Source: Cranoglanis bouderius (taxonomy: Eukaryota; Chordata; Actinopteri; Siluriformes; Cranoglanididae). Taken from it: 64,000 nucleotides of DNA. The notes beneath the pieces were generated by a model. The model worked only from the letters and a program-made list of their open reading frames with translations. It did not search any database and had not been told where the DNA came from. The position numbers and the translations under genes are program-made. The stretch covers positions 7,309,755 to 7,373,754 of the forward strand of contig CM042539.1 of NCBI GenBank assembly GCA_023630585.1, read 5' to 3'. Positions 11,561 to 21,840 of the stretch are shown one piece after another (the first letter of the stretch is position 1; each line of letters begins with the position of its first letter).

Positions 11561-12100
11561 TAGGTTGGACTTGGCATGGAAGGGCAAGACCCAGTGCTGT
11601 CAGAGGCAGACTCTATGGCACCACCATCTGCTGCTGAACGAGGAGAGATGATGAAAGATTCAGGGCCTGGGACTCGCTCATCTGTTATCGATTATGCTAC
11701 AGATGTGCAAGCATCCCATCCGGAGCCCGACAGGCCGAGAGGGAGCTGCAGCTAAAGCACATGCTGGAGTGGATTCAAACTCAGGAGCACCTGCACTAGC
11801 AGAGAAAGTGAGGAGATGCAGGAAAGCATTAGGTTTAGATAATAAAAAGAAAATGTGTCGTGTGCTTTTCTCCTTGGTAAAACCTGCATGTAAGTGGATT
11901 GACGAGGTTTAAGAAGTGATTTGAAACCTTTACATAACCCTTCCTTCAAAGAGCAGAGGTGACCTCGATAATTAAAGGACAATTTTCAAATGCATTTCTA
12001 ATTTTCTAGCAGATTGAAAAGCTTTATTATCTGATGGCGGACAAAAAAAGAGCCCTCCCCTGAATGGTTTTTGACTCTTGGGCTTCCACGAAACTGGTCA
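11561..12100 (+). other. Unassigned sequence with small ORFs
   Basis: An ATG at 11577 opens a frame of about 59 codons ending near 11755, and another frame at 11694-11912 encodes 72 residues. Both are fairly GC-rich for the window and could be remnants of a mobile-element gene, but I recognise no family. Confidence 0.3.
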
Positions 12101-12109
12101 TGAATGCAC

Positions 12110-12930
12110 GAACCATCTGTTTCTCTGGCCGCTTGTCAGTGCGAGCGTGGCGGAGGCAGCTGCTGCAGTGCTGCCGCTCTCAATGACGAACCGCGCAACC
12201 TTTGTTCCCAGAGCAAAATAAAGCTTTGTGCAAAGCCATCAGAGTGATTCTGCAGTTGTTGAGAGAAAGGAGATGGGAAAAAATGAGAGAGGATTTTTTT
12301 CCCCGGACAGTGTGGTGTGGTCCATCAAGTGTGCGGCGCAGTGGGTGAGATTTTCAGGATGCCAGAGATTTGGCGTGCTGTGTGCCAGTGGGCTGGAGGA
12401 GAGGTGAGAGCAGCCAGAGGGCCAGAGATAGACAGACAGAGAGAGATAGACAGATAAAAAGGAGGGGGGGGTGTCAGTAGGGTGGAGGGACTCTCCTGAA
12501 TATTACACACTTAAAATATAATCATGTCCTGGCAGCCGGGACACAATCTGCCTGCATATTTCCAAATTAAAAAAAAAAAATGCATCCAGCATCAGGGACA
12601 TCAGGGAGGCCAAGCATATTGGGGTATAATTTAATTCTTATCATGTGCAGTCTGTACCCCTGGTGTCTTCCTGCTTTATTTTGCCTTCCACCACCGTGAA
12701 ATATCACTTTGATTTTCTATCACTGCCCCTTACGCAGCACCGGCTATCGCCATCGCTGTGACCTAATTGCATAAATTTGCCGCTTGACCGTGAAGAAAAT
12801 CCGATCCATGATTGGAGGAGACGAGATCAACCCGTCAGGACCGGCCTTTTGTTTCACATCGCTAATAAATAACAAACGCACGATTTGAAATCAACTCCGA
12901 ATTGATTTACTCTGCGGCTTGTAACATGAA
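12110..12930. promoter_or_regulatory. Candidate conserved non-coding block
   Basis: Two repeat-poor sub-blocks (about 12110-12270 and 12620-12930) have balanced composition and homeodomain-type cores such as CTAATTGCATAAATTTG near 12764. They contain no sustained ORF. The only reason to propose regulation is composition plus location in the desert around a neuronal bHLH gene. This is inference and needs an alignment. Confidence 0.3.
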
Positions 12931-12949
12931 ATAATAAAGTAACAATTAA

Positions 12950-13512
12950 ATGAAGGTAACAATCAAAGCTGAAAATCTTTTTCTTTTTTTTGTGCACATG
13001 TGAAAAAGACACGTACAATGCACAAGCATTTATACATCCTTATGCTCATTCAATTTAGACATGATATAAAAAGTAAAGAGGTTTCGAATCAGCAGAAAAA
13101 ATCCATATCTGTAATGTAGAAGGTGATGAGATCATTGTTTAATGGTCGAGCGAGCATCACATTGAACTCTCTCTCACTCTCTCTACCAGCTAAGATGATC
13201 CTAACCTTAAGATAGTTTTGGAAAACTGGACCAGCATCAAGGTCAAATGAGAACCAGGTGAGTTGGTGAGATATTTTAGCACGTCACATTTCAGTACTTC
13301 AGCACTTTCTCCTCAGTATATTTCAACCTCATATAACACCAGTTGCTGTAAAATTGCTGAAAGATAATACATTCTGTTTTCAGAATTCAAATGTTCTAGC
13401 CAGATTTGGGAGCTTGGGTGGAAATTATGGTCAAATCCTGGTCAAACCTTGATTCAGAAACAAATAAAGAAATATATGAAACCAACTATTTCCTTGACTT
13501 GATTTATTTAAC

Positions 13513-13584
<72 letters not shown>

Positions 13585-13883
13585 AAGAAGAAGAAGAATG
13601 AATGAATGAATGAAATGTGATCTGGTCATAAAATCTTACTTAAAAGTTCATTTAAAAAGGCTTAAAAACAATAAAAACCCTCATGGAATTTGTATTGGTT
13701 TTACTGGAAACTGTAACGGTCCCTGTGGGTCTCTATTGGTAATTTGTTGCCTTCTATTGGTGGCATGTTATGTCTAGTGGATACCATTAAGGACCAATAA
13801 TGATAATGGTTTTAATGGTTAGCTGATGGTTTGTAATGGTATTTGTAGGGAACAGATCGTAGAGGTAGATTGATGTTCACATT

Positions 13884-13938
<55 letters not shown>

Positions 13939-14257
13939 ACCAGGTGAGATGATCTTAACTTTACGATGCTTTAAACCAAATTAACATAAAGCGAGTTGAT
14001 GAAACCTCTTCAGACTTTCCATCAGTTGCTGTCATGCTCAGTGTGTTTCAACCTCATTAGACACCAATAATCGAAAATGAAAAGCTTGACGTCTTCTAGT
14101 TACATTTGCAATATGTTTTTCAAGAAGACAAAATCAACCTGACCTTTTTATTGTTAGATCCCTATTAAATAACAGAAGCATGATATAAAATTTCAGTTAA
14201 TTTGTGGTTTGTAGCAAGTGACCAATCAAGGTGGAGACATTCAATCTAATGTCTAAT
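12950..14257. other. Intergenic with microsatellites
   Basis: No gene is seen. An (AAT)n tract at about 13513-13556 passes into an (AAG)n tract at about 13557-13597, and a (CT)n tract lies at about 13888-13936. The ORF at 13406-13609 is produced by the first two tracts (poly-Ile then poly-Arg). Confidence 0.7.
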
Positions 14258-14450
14258 TCAATCTAACAGCAGCTCGGACAGTTTTAGAGCCGTTTTTTTT
14301 TAAAAACATTTTCGGAAGGAGTCTGCAGTGTCAGCACTTTGAGGGTCAGTGGTTAAGTTTTCTGACGTCTTCAGGGCAGAGGAGTTTATGCTTTGTAACA
14401 GTAAGTCCGCTTCATCACACCACCCTGTCGTGTTTTATTCCTTACATAAG
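14258..14450 (+). repeat. Family A foldback element, short fragment
   Basis: Blocks CAGCAGCTCGGACAG, GGAAGGAGTCTGCAGTGTCA, CTTCAGGGCAGAGGAGTTTA and TGTTTTATTCCTTA match other family A copies in the same order. The outer end and the middle are missing. Confidence 0.6.
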
Positions 14451-15100
14451 ACTCTGATCGAAGATTAACTTCAGTTGTTGTTGAAGATTTATGAATTTTG
14501 AATCTTCAAAATGGTATTTTGTAGCTGGTACTTGTGGTCTCGGAGTGATGAACAATTTTAGAACTTGATTCTCACAGCATGGCCTGGCTGTAACTGAGAG
14601 CAGTGGAGCGATTCTCATAACCATGCATGAAAAAAAAGGGAGACTTTAGCAGGAAACAGTTGTGTGCTTTCACACATGGGTCCGAGCGTGACGCTTTTGT
14701 GTAGCCTCGGGGAACGGAGACTCCTCTGCGTGGCACGAGTCAGACCTGATTAGAGCTGATGGCTTCGTGATGTAGACAAATTGTCACTGAGGGCAGATCA
14801 GGAGCTCGGGAAGTGAAAGTCAAAGTGGAGGAGACCTTGTTAGGGATAATTCTTTCTGGGAGACGGAAGTAGCACAGGAGAGGTATCGATATTTGGGATG
14901 AAAGCAACCTTAGAGTCCACGGTGCTCTCGATTCTTTTGACAATAGAGTTCACTGATTCATTCATGATGTCCTGCTTTGTCTCTCAACTTTAAAAACCTC
15001 ACAATAGCCCGTGTGGTTATAGACTGCTCTCGTCCTACCACGCATGAGCATAAACATTAAGCTTCAGCCGTGGCTAGAGAACCATATGGAGAGCTAAATA
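14451..15100. other. Intergenic, no gene seen
   Basis: Unique-looking sequence. ORFs at 14442-14624 and 14740-14943 (minus) have no recognisable domain. Confidence 0.5.
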
Positions 15101-15720
15101 AAACTCAGATCAAGCACAATGATGCCTGCGACTCTTTTGTCACACCACGGCCTCTCTGAAAGCCAGAGGGAGGAGACGAGAGTTAGATCCCAATAATGAG
15201 CTCATGAGGCGTAGGCAAATGAATGTATGGCTTGCTAATATGGCAGTCTATTGAGCCAAGGGAAGTGGCGTGCTATCTAGGGGATTCACCGAGCGCCTCC
15301 TTTTACTCTCGGTGTGACGGTTGAGCTTTTTGAAGCCCCCGTCGCCTGCCCAGCGCCGTCCTGTAATCAATGACAGAGACAGTTGACAGATTGTCCAAGC
15401 TTGCGGCCTTTGTTGCAGGTTGATGAAGTGAAAGAGCTTGGGCAATAGCCAATGAATAAAGATGTTTGAAGCCAATAAATAAAGCTTATAAGGCCATCAG
15501 TGTGACCAGCTCTATGAAAAGGGTTTTTTTTCCAAAAAAAAAAAAAAAAAGAAAAAAGGAAAAAATCCACTCCCTTTGAAGGACTTGTGAAGCCAAAGGC
15601 GTCTCATTGCTCAATCAAACAGATTAAGTCAGTCAGACAAGCAGCAATCTGTCCTATTCAATAAAGTTACTTTTGTCATGTGAAATTTCCGAGGGCCTCG
15701 TCATGCATGATGCTGGCTTT
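15100..15720. promoter_or_regulatory. Candidate conserved non-coding block
   Basis: The stretches at 15120-15500 and 15590-15720 are repeat-poor, with TAAT, CAATAAA and TCAATCAAACAGATTAAG-type motifs and no sustained ORF. A poly-A run at 15534-15550 separates them. They look like vertebrate developmental enhancers, but this is judged by eye only. Confidence 0.3.
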
Positions 15721-16619
15721 TTGCTTTGCTTTTTTCACACGACTGCTTAAAGTATTATCTAAATCTACTTAAGGCTCAGACGAACCCAGGAGTTATTTCT
15801 TTTGGGATGTGTCTCTAAATTTCTTTCTCATTCGTTCATGTGAAATAAAATAAAAAAACTTAATTTGGTTCCGTGGTTTTTTGTTGTTGCCATTTTTGCC
15901 ATTGCCATTTAAAGCGCTCACAACCCAGTAATGAGGACATCTGTTTTCATATGGTCCTTGACACGTACCACCAGAAATTCCATGTCATCTTGTCCAAACT
16001 TGTACATCGCTGGCGGACGCCATCAGATTCTCTGATTGGTTCTGACAAGTCCCTGACAGCTCTGGAGGTGAAGAGGGCGCATGACAAAGGGCAAGCACAG
16101 GCTGTAACGCTGCCAGCCAAGACAGCCCACGCCGTCCATCCAAATCCCCAAACACCCCTCCACCCCCACCCCCCCCCCACCCCAAACACTGAGCTTATCG
16201 GATGTGAACTCCACCCCCCACCCCCCAAAAAAAAACAATGCCCTCCACAAATCTCTCCACACCAACCCACTCAAACCATCACTGAATTCAGACACCTCCC
16301 CCCAGCCACCATGCTGCCTATCTCCTCCCACACTGACTAGCACAATAGCCATGCTAGCCACACTTTAACCACCAATCACTCCCACCACTGTTATCAATAA
16401 CACCAAGAACCTCAACTTTTGGTCTGGAATGTAATATTCTCTTGAGTCTAGCTGCCCTTTAACCACCTACCAGCCTTACCACCATGATCAAATCTACCAA
16501 TTGGTATCCCTTGTCTATTAAATTTCCTAATATTCAGCTGAAATTATTTATACTTTGAGGTGCTTTATGGGGTTTTGTAAACTTAACTTGCAGAGTTTCA
16601 TCCAAAATCTGACTTAAGT
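15721..16619. other. Intergenic; C-rich tract
   Basis: A C/A-rich strand-biased stretch at about 16125-16320 contains C-runs of 7-10 bases and opens frames on both strands (15873-16340 plus; 15947-16361 minus). The predicted peptides are Pro/His-rich or Gly-rich low complexity, so no gene is called. Confidence 0.6.
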
Positions 16620-16887
16620 CGCAGGTTTATATGAATGCGTTCGTTCAAATACAGTCCAGTGTGTCATCGTTTCTATAGTAACAGAACTCATTCACGATTG
16701 GACGCTCCACATAATCGAAGATTAAAAACAGGTTGCTGTTTAACAAATAAAAATATGTAATCATTGTTACGGTGAAGATTTCAGTGAGGAGGTGGAAGGA
16801 GTCTCCAGTGCTAGTGCTTTGTAACAGTAAGTTTATCAACACAGGCAAGTCAGAAAACAAGTGTTAAAGTTGCTATAACATAATAGG
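16620..16887 (+). repeat. Family A foldback element, left part (split by LTR element and Tc1-2)
   Basis: The blocks CAGGTTTATATGAATGCGTT, TTTCTATAGTAACAG, TGGAAGGAGTCTCCAGTGCT and GTTGCTATAACATAATAG match the family. The copy is interrupted at 16888 by an LTR, resumes at about 19876, is interrupted again by Tc1-2, and ends near 21830. Confidence 0.8.
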
Positions 16888-17582
16888 TGTTAGGTCTCCC
16901 ACTCGCGGCTCCGCTACGGAGCAGTATATCTTCCGCATTCCACGGAGCGCATTCCAGCGAGATTCAAAGGAATTCTCTGGACTACATCATGAACTCGGCA
17001 TTTGTTTATGTTGCCATGTGCCTTTTGTTTTTGTGTTGCGTCATGTCTCTGCCCCCGCTTCCTGATTGGTCCTCTGTGCTGATTATCATTTCCAGGTGTC
17101 GCGTGTCTAATCTGGTTTGCTTAGAATGAATGCCATTATTTAAACCCATGTCTGTGTCCACTTCATCGCAGAGTATTGAGTGTTTGTCCATGAGTTTTTG
17201 TTAATGAGTTTTGTTCGATGTTAAATTATCTGATATTGGAATATTAATTCTGGATTTCCAAGATAGACGAAGCAAAAGCGTTACCGATGTTTTTGTTAAC
17301 CAGGCATCCCCTGGTTCCTGCCTTGTGTATTTTTGTTTTGTTTACTCGGCGTCCCCGGGTTTCTAGGACTCTTGCTATGTTGCGTAATTTCGTGGACCTT
17401 GACCCTGTAAGTGACTGCTTCTATGTCTAACCCGTTTAGGAAGATTAACGTGCCTCTGTTTTTGTATTTTTTGGTGTTTGTGTCTCATCACTTTTGAATG
17501 TGCCTTTTTTGTTCCTAATAAACTGACCACTTTTCCCCTGCAAGTGCATCCTGCTTCCCTTCATATCCCCGGTGTTGTAACA
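16888..17582 (+). mobile_element. LTR of a Ty3-type element (695 bp)
   Basis: The segment begins TGTTAG and ends TGTAACA, giving the short inverted TGTTA/TAACA ends expected of an LTR. It has a TATA-like TATTTAAA near 17137 and an AATAAA signal at 17517-17522, the usual order of promoter and polyadenylation signal. A related minus-strand copy of similar length at 41756-42475 shares both ends and internal blocks such as TTCCGCATTCC and CATGTCTCTGCCCCCG, which supports these boundaries. A degenerate gag-like frame follows. No matching 3' LTR is present. Confidence 0.85.
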
Positions 17583-17599
17583 GAATAGTCCGCCCAAAA

Positions 17600-19879
17600 A
17601 TGGATGCAGCGGGGAAAGTGAGGGCACGCCACGCCACGCCATGCCACGCCACATTTAAAATGCCTGCACATGATTAAATTTTTTTTCCTCAGTGGACTTT
17701 CGTTTATCCCCCAGATGATTATGAAGGCTTTGCCACTTGGCCACAATGTTTTTTTCTGCAGGCGCAAATTTATTTTTTGAGTTTGGAGGACCCCAAACCC
17801 GACGAAGAACAGTGGTTGGGGTTCCTCCTCTCTCGTCTGGTTGGCTCTGCTCGCCAATGGGCGGAGCTTCACCTCGCCAGTAGATCCACGTAGCTCCAGA
17901 CAGTTTCAGGCTCTGTGGATCTACTGGTCCAGGTGTTCGGAAGCCCAGACTTCCAAACCGACCTCAGGAACTTTTTGGGGAAGGACCGTCTGGGCGACCG
18001 ACCTAGCCAAACTTTTTTGGAGTTTTATGAGAGTGAGTGGGCTAACATGGCGGCCTGCACCTCTCATCCCCTGACCCAGGAGTGTGCCACCGAGGGATGC
18101 ACCTGACCAGCCATCCTGCAGTGCCCCACCTGCAGGAAACAGGGAGTAAGGAGCAGCTACTTGTGCTCCCAAGGCTGTTTTAAGGGCAGCTGGCGGGTGC
18201 ATAAGCGTCTCCACAGGCGGGCACCCTCAGAGCTCCAGCAGGAGGCCCAGCAGGAGGTCTCCCCAGCGGAGCGCCACCTGGAGGTAAACGTGGCAACCTC
18301 CAGCCCCGAGCTCCAGCAGGAGGCCCAGCAGGAGGGCTCCTCCATGGCGCTGCACCTGGAGGTAAACGTGACAACCTCCAGCCCCAAGCTCCAGCCGGAG
18401 ACCCAGCAGGAAGTCTCCTCCATGGAGCTACACCTTGAGGTAAATGTGGCAACCTCCAGCCCCGAGCTCCAGCAGGAGGTCTCCTCAAGGGAGCTGCACC
18501 TGGAGGTAAACGTGGCAACCTCCAGCCCCGAGCTCCAGCCGGAGACCCAGCAGGAAGTCTCCTCCACGGAGCTACACCTGGAGGTAAACGTGGCAACCTC
18601 CAGCCCCGAGCTCCAGCCGGAGGCCCAGCAGGAGGTCTCCCCAGTGGAGCTGCTCCCGGAGGTTAATGAGGCAACCTCCAGCCCCGAGCTCCTGCTGGAG
18701 ACCCAGCAGGAGGTTTTTCCAGCGGAGCTGCTCTTGGAGGTTCACGAGGAGACCTCCACTCCTGTCCAGTTCCTGTCGGAGACCCAAGTGGGGTGCTCCG
18801 TTCCAGCCCAGTTCCTGTCGGAGACCCAAGTGGGGTGCTCCGTTCCAGCTCAGTTTCTGTTGGAGACCCAAGTGGGGTGCTCCACTCCAGCCATGTTCTC
18901 ATCAGAGGTTCAAGAAGAAACCTCCTCTCCTGTCCTGCTTATACCAGAGGTCCATGAGGAGACCTCCGCCCAAGCCACGTTCCAGCCAGAGATTCAAGAG
19001 GAAACCTCCTCTCCTGGCCTTCCCATATCGGAGGACCACGAAAAAACCTCCACCCAAGCCACGTTCCTGCCAGAGATTCAAGAGGAAACCTCCTCTCCTG
19101 TCCTGCTCACATCGGAGGCCCACGAGGAGACTTCCGCCCAGGCCACGATCCGGCCAGAAGTTCAAGAAAAAACCTCCTCGCCTGTCCTGCTCATGTCAGA
19201 GGCCCACGGGACAGCCTCTACTCAAGCCAAGTCCATGTCAGAGGTCCACGGGATGACCTCTTCCCAAGTCGAGTCCATGTCAGAGGTCCACGGGATGACC
19301 TCTTCTCAAGCCCAGTCCATGTCTGAGGTCCATGGGATGACCTCTTCTCAAGCCCAGTCCATGTCTGAGGTCCACGGGATGACCTCCATTCCAAGTTCTA
19401 GCCCATGTTTTAGCGCTAAATTGAGTCCATGTCCAGGTTCCAGTCCTAGTCCTAGTCCATGTCCAGGTTCCTGCCCTAGTTCTAGTCCATGTCCAAGTCC
19501 ATGTCCAGGTTCCTGCCCTAGTTCTAGTCCATGTCCAAGTCCATGTCCAGATTTCTGCCCTATTCCAAGGCCAATTTCTGATCCAGTTCCCAGTCAGGTT
19601 TCAGGTGCAGTTCCCAGTCCTGCTCCCGTTCACAGTTCCAGTCCAGTTTCCAGTCCAGTTCGTGATTTAGTGGCCAGCTCTGTGTTTGAGTTAATTTCTA
19701 GCCCTATTTTTGCATTGGTTTTCCATTCGGTTGCTGAGTTAATCACCAGCTCCGTTCCCAGCTCCGTTCCCAGCTCCGTTCTAGATTTTGTTGACGGTGC
19801 AGTTCCTAGCCTAGTTTCCAGTTCTGCACACTCCTCTGTCTCCTCTGTATATTTATTATACTACACTGTATGTAAGTAA
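17600..19879 (+). pseudogene. Gag-like / METAP1-type zinc finger / tandem-repeat chimera, three stops
   Basis: One frame runs from the ATG at 17600, 17 bases after the LTR, to TAA at 19877-19879. It is broken by TAA at 17675, TAG at 17891 and TGA at 18104. Residues encoded at about 17700-18046 resemble a Ty3-type Gag capsid (YEGFATWPQCFFLQAQIYF, then LLSRLVGSARQWAELHL and a VDLLVQVFG segment). Next, from ATG 18047, comes MAAC and a C6H2 zinc finger (18083-18214) with CPTC, YLCSQGCFKGSW and HKRLH. This closely resembles the N-terminal ribosome-docking finger of methionine aminopeptidase 1. The rest (18215-19879) is low complexity. It has about six 78-bp units (LEVNVATSSPELQ...), then EVHEETS-type units, four 14-residue SMSEVHGMTSSQAQ units, and Pro/Cys/Ser and Val/Ser tails. 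The 572-codon stretch from 18161 is fully open. No protease, polymerase or 3' LTR follows, so the element was non-autonomous or is truncated. The T-rich tract ending CAG near 17693 could instead be a splice acceptor that bypasses the first stop. Confidence 0.7.
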
Positions 19880-20106
19880 TTAAACACTTTGGGAGATGCT
19901 GTTATAGGAACATTATCAACAACAGGGTGGTGTGATGTTGCTTGATATGATGCAAAGTCACTGTTACTACCCCAAAGTTGATTATTTTCCTATAACAGCA
20001 CATCCTCAAGTGCTTTATTCCTTTTATACCACAGCAAACTGCGAATGATTGCAAATTGTTATTTATTAAGTAATGGGATGTCATACTTTTTGTTCATTTT
20101 TAGTTC
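19876..20106 (+). repeat. Family A foldback element, middle part
   Basis: Sequence resumes with TTAAACACTTTGGGAGATGC, GCTGTTATAGGAACATTATC and the inverted arm GATTATTTTCCTATAACAGC. It continues with TTATACCACAGCAAACTG up to the Tc1-2 insertion. The stop codon of the preceding frame lies on this junction. Confidence 0.8.
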
Positions 20107-21397
20107 CAACCCCAATTGCTGTTGAAATGTAAATAAAAAACAGAATGCAATGATTTGATATCATAAACTCATATTATTCACAATAGAACATAGAAAGCAT
20201 ATCAAATGTTTAAACTGAGGAAATGTACCATTTTAAGAAAAAAATAAGGTAATTTTGAATTTGATGGCCGCAACACGTCTCAAAAAAGTTGGGATGGGGG
20301 CAACAAAAGGCTGGAAAAGTAAGTGTTACTAAAAAGAAACAGCTGGAGGTTAATTGGCAACAGGTCAGTAACATGATTGGGTATAAAAAGAGCATCTTTG
20401 AGAGGCAGAGTCTCTCAGAAATAAAGATGGGCAGAGGTTCACCAATCTGCGAAAAACTGCATCTACAATTTGTGGAACAATTTCGGAATAATGTTCCTCA
20501 ACATAAAATTGTGAAGACTATGAATATCTCATCATCTACAGCACATAATATCATCAAAAGATTCAGAGAATCTGGAGAAATCTCTGTGCGCAAGGGACAA
20601 GGGTGAAAATCAATATTGCATGCCCGTGATCTTCGGGCCCTCAGGCGGCACTGCATTAAAAACAGGCATGATTCTGTAATGGAAATCACTGCATGGGCTC
20701 AGAAACACCTCCAGAACTCATTTCATCAAACACAGTTTGCCGTGCCATCCACAAATGCAGGTTAAAGCTCTATCATGAAAAGAAGAAGCCATATGTGAAC
20801 ATGATCCAGAAACGCCGCCGTCTTCTCTGGGCCAAAGCTCATTTAAAATGGACTGAGGCAAAGTGGAAAACTGTTTTGTGGTCGGACGAATCGAAATTTG
20901 AAATTGTTTTTGGACGCCGTGTCCTCTAAACTAAAGAGGACTAAAGAGGAGAGGGACCAGGTCAAAAGCCTGCATCTCTGATGGTATGGGGGTGCATTAG
21001 TGCCTATGGAATGGGCAGCTTGCACATCTGGAAAGGCACCATCAATGCTGAAAGGGATATACAAGTTTGAGAGCAACATATGCTTCCATCCAGATTCCAT
21101 CCCATCTTTACTTCTGAGAGACTCTGCCTCTCTAAGATACTCTTTTTATACCCAGTCATGTTACTGACCTGTTGCCAATTAACCTAATTAGTTTCAAAAT
21201 GTTCCTCCAGCTGTTTCTTTTTAGTAGCACTTACTTTTCCAGCCTTTTGTTGCCCCCGTCCCAACTTTTTTGAGACGTGTTGTTGTTTTCTATGTTCTGA
21301 TGTGAATAACATATGGGTTTATGAGATTTGCAAATCATTGCATTCTGTTTTTATTTACATTTTACGCAGCGTCCCAACTTTTTTGGAATTGGGGTTG
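20107..21397 (+). mobile_element. Tc1-2, internally deleted Tc1/mariner transposon
   Basis: The right end reads AATTGGGGTTG followed by TA (21398-21399). The left end is CAACCCCAATT at 20107, preceded by TC where the host repeat expects TA, so one copy of the duplication has mutated. Long inverted repeats, including a GGCAGAGTCTCTCAGA / TCTGAGAGACTCTGCC pair, extend to about 20425 and 21105. The 1291-bp length is short because the second half of the transposase is missing. Confidence 0.93.
20427..21092 (+). pseudogene. Tc1-2 transposase remnant
   Basis: The natural start is ATG 20427 (MGRGSPICEKL). The frame has a helix-turn-helix region (HKIVKTMNISSSTAHNIIKR), then TGA at 20604-20606. A missing base near 20722 shifts the reading into the frame open at 20693-20929, which carries KPYVNMIQKRRRLLWAK and the first catalytic aspartate in WSDESKFEI. 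Further damage follows GRRVL. Recognisable MVWGCISAYGMGSLHIWKGT appears in another frame to about 21090. The region that should hold the second aspartate and the glutamate is deleted and runs straight into the right inverted repeat. It cannot encode an active transposase. Confidence 0.9.
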
Positions 21398-21840
21398 TAC
21401 TCCTAATGTCGTAGAAGGTCCATGAAGCAAGTTAATTCCTGTTCTCACTTACGTTATAGCAAGCTATAAACATTCCCTCATTAGCCTCTCTTTAAGTTAA
21501 TAAGATGAAAAAGAAGCCCAGAGAAAACCGGAAGAAACAGTTTTAAGCACTTTAAGGATACTCGTTCCATATATGTTAAATAAACTCCTCATAGAAACTT
21601 CACCATATCATATCAGTGATTATACTTTTTTTTTCTTAAATCATAACCACACCCTGTGGCGCGTCCGCCACACACGTCCCTGTGAACGAGCTGTTACTAT
21701 AGAAACAATAACGCACTGCATTAAAACGAGTACATTAATATGAACCTGTGATTTGGAGCTGCACTACTTTCAGAGCTGCTGTTAGAGAAGATGTAATAAT
21801 CAACATCTTCTGACCAATCAGAATCCAGCATTCATTCATG
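21398..21840 (+). repeat. Family A foldback element, right part
   Basis: After Tc1-2 the element continues with TCCTGTTCTCACTTACGTTA, CTATAAACATTCCCTCATTA and TGTTACTATAGAAACAATAA. It ends in the inverted outer terminus CATCTTCTGACCAATCAGAA. That terminus is the reverse complement of the start at 868, so the intact family is a long imperfect inverted repeat. Confidence 0.85.

Noticed and set aside
10637..11563. Regular repeats that could suggest a CRISPR array
   Set aside because: Units are contiguous 20/21-mers without unique spacers, in a vertebrate genome; it is a minisatellite.
13406..13609. ORF with poly-Ile and poly-Arg
   Set aside because: Produced by adjacent AAT and AAG microsatellites.
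15873..16361. 155-codon plus ORF and 107-112-codon minus ORFs
   Set aside because: Most of the length is a C-rich tract giving Pro- or Gly-rich low complexity.
18157..19256. Minus-strand and +1-frame ORFs in the chimeric gag region
   Set aside because: They are shadows of the same 78-bp and 42-bp repeats; the zinc finger reads only in the frame described.
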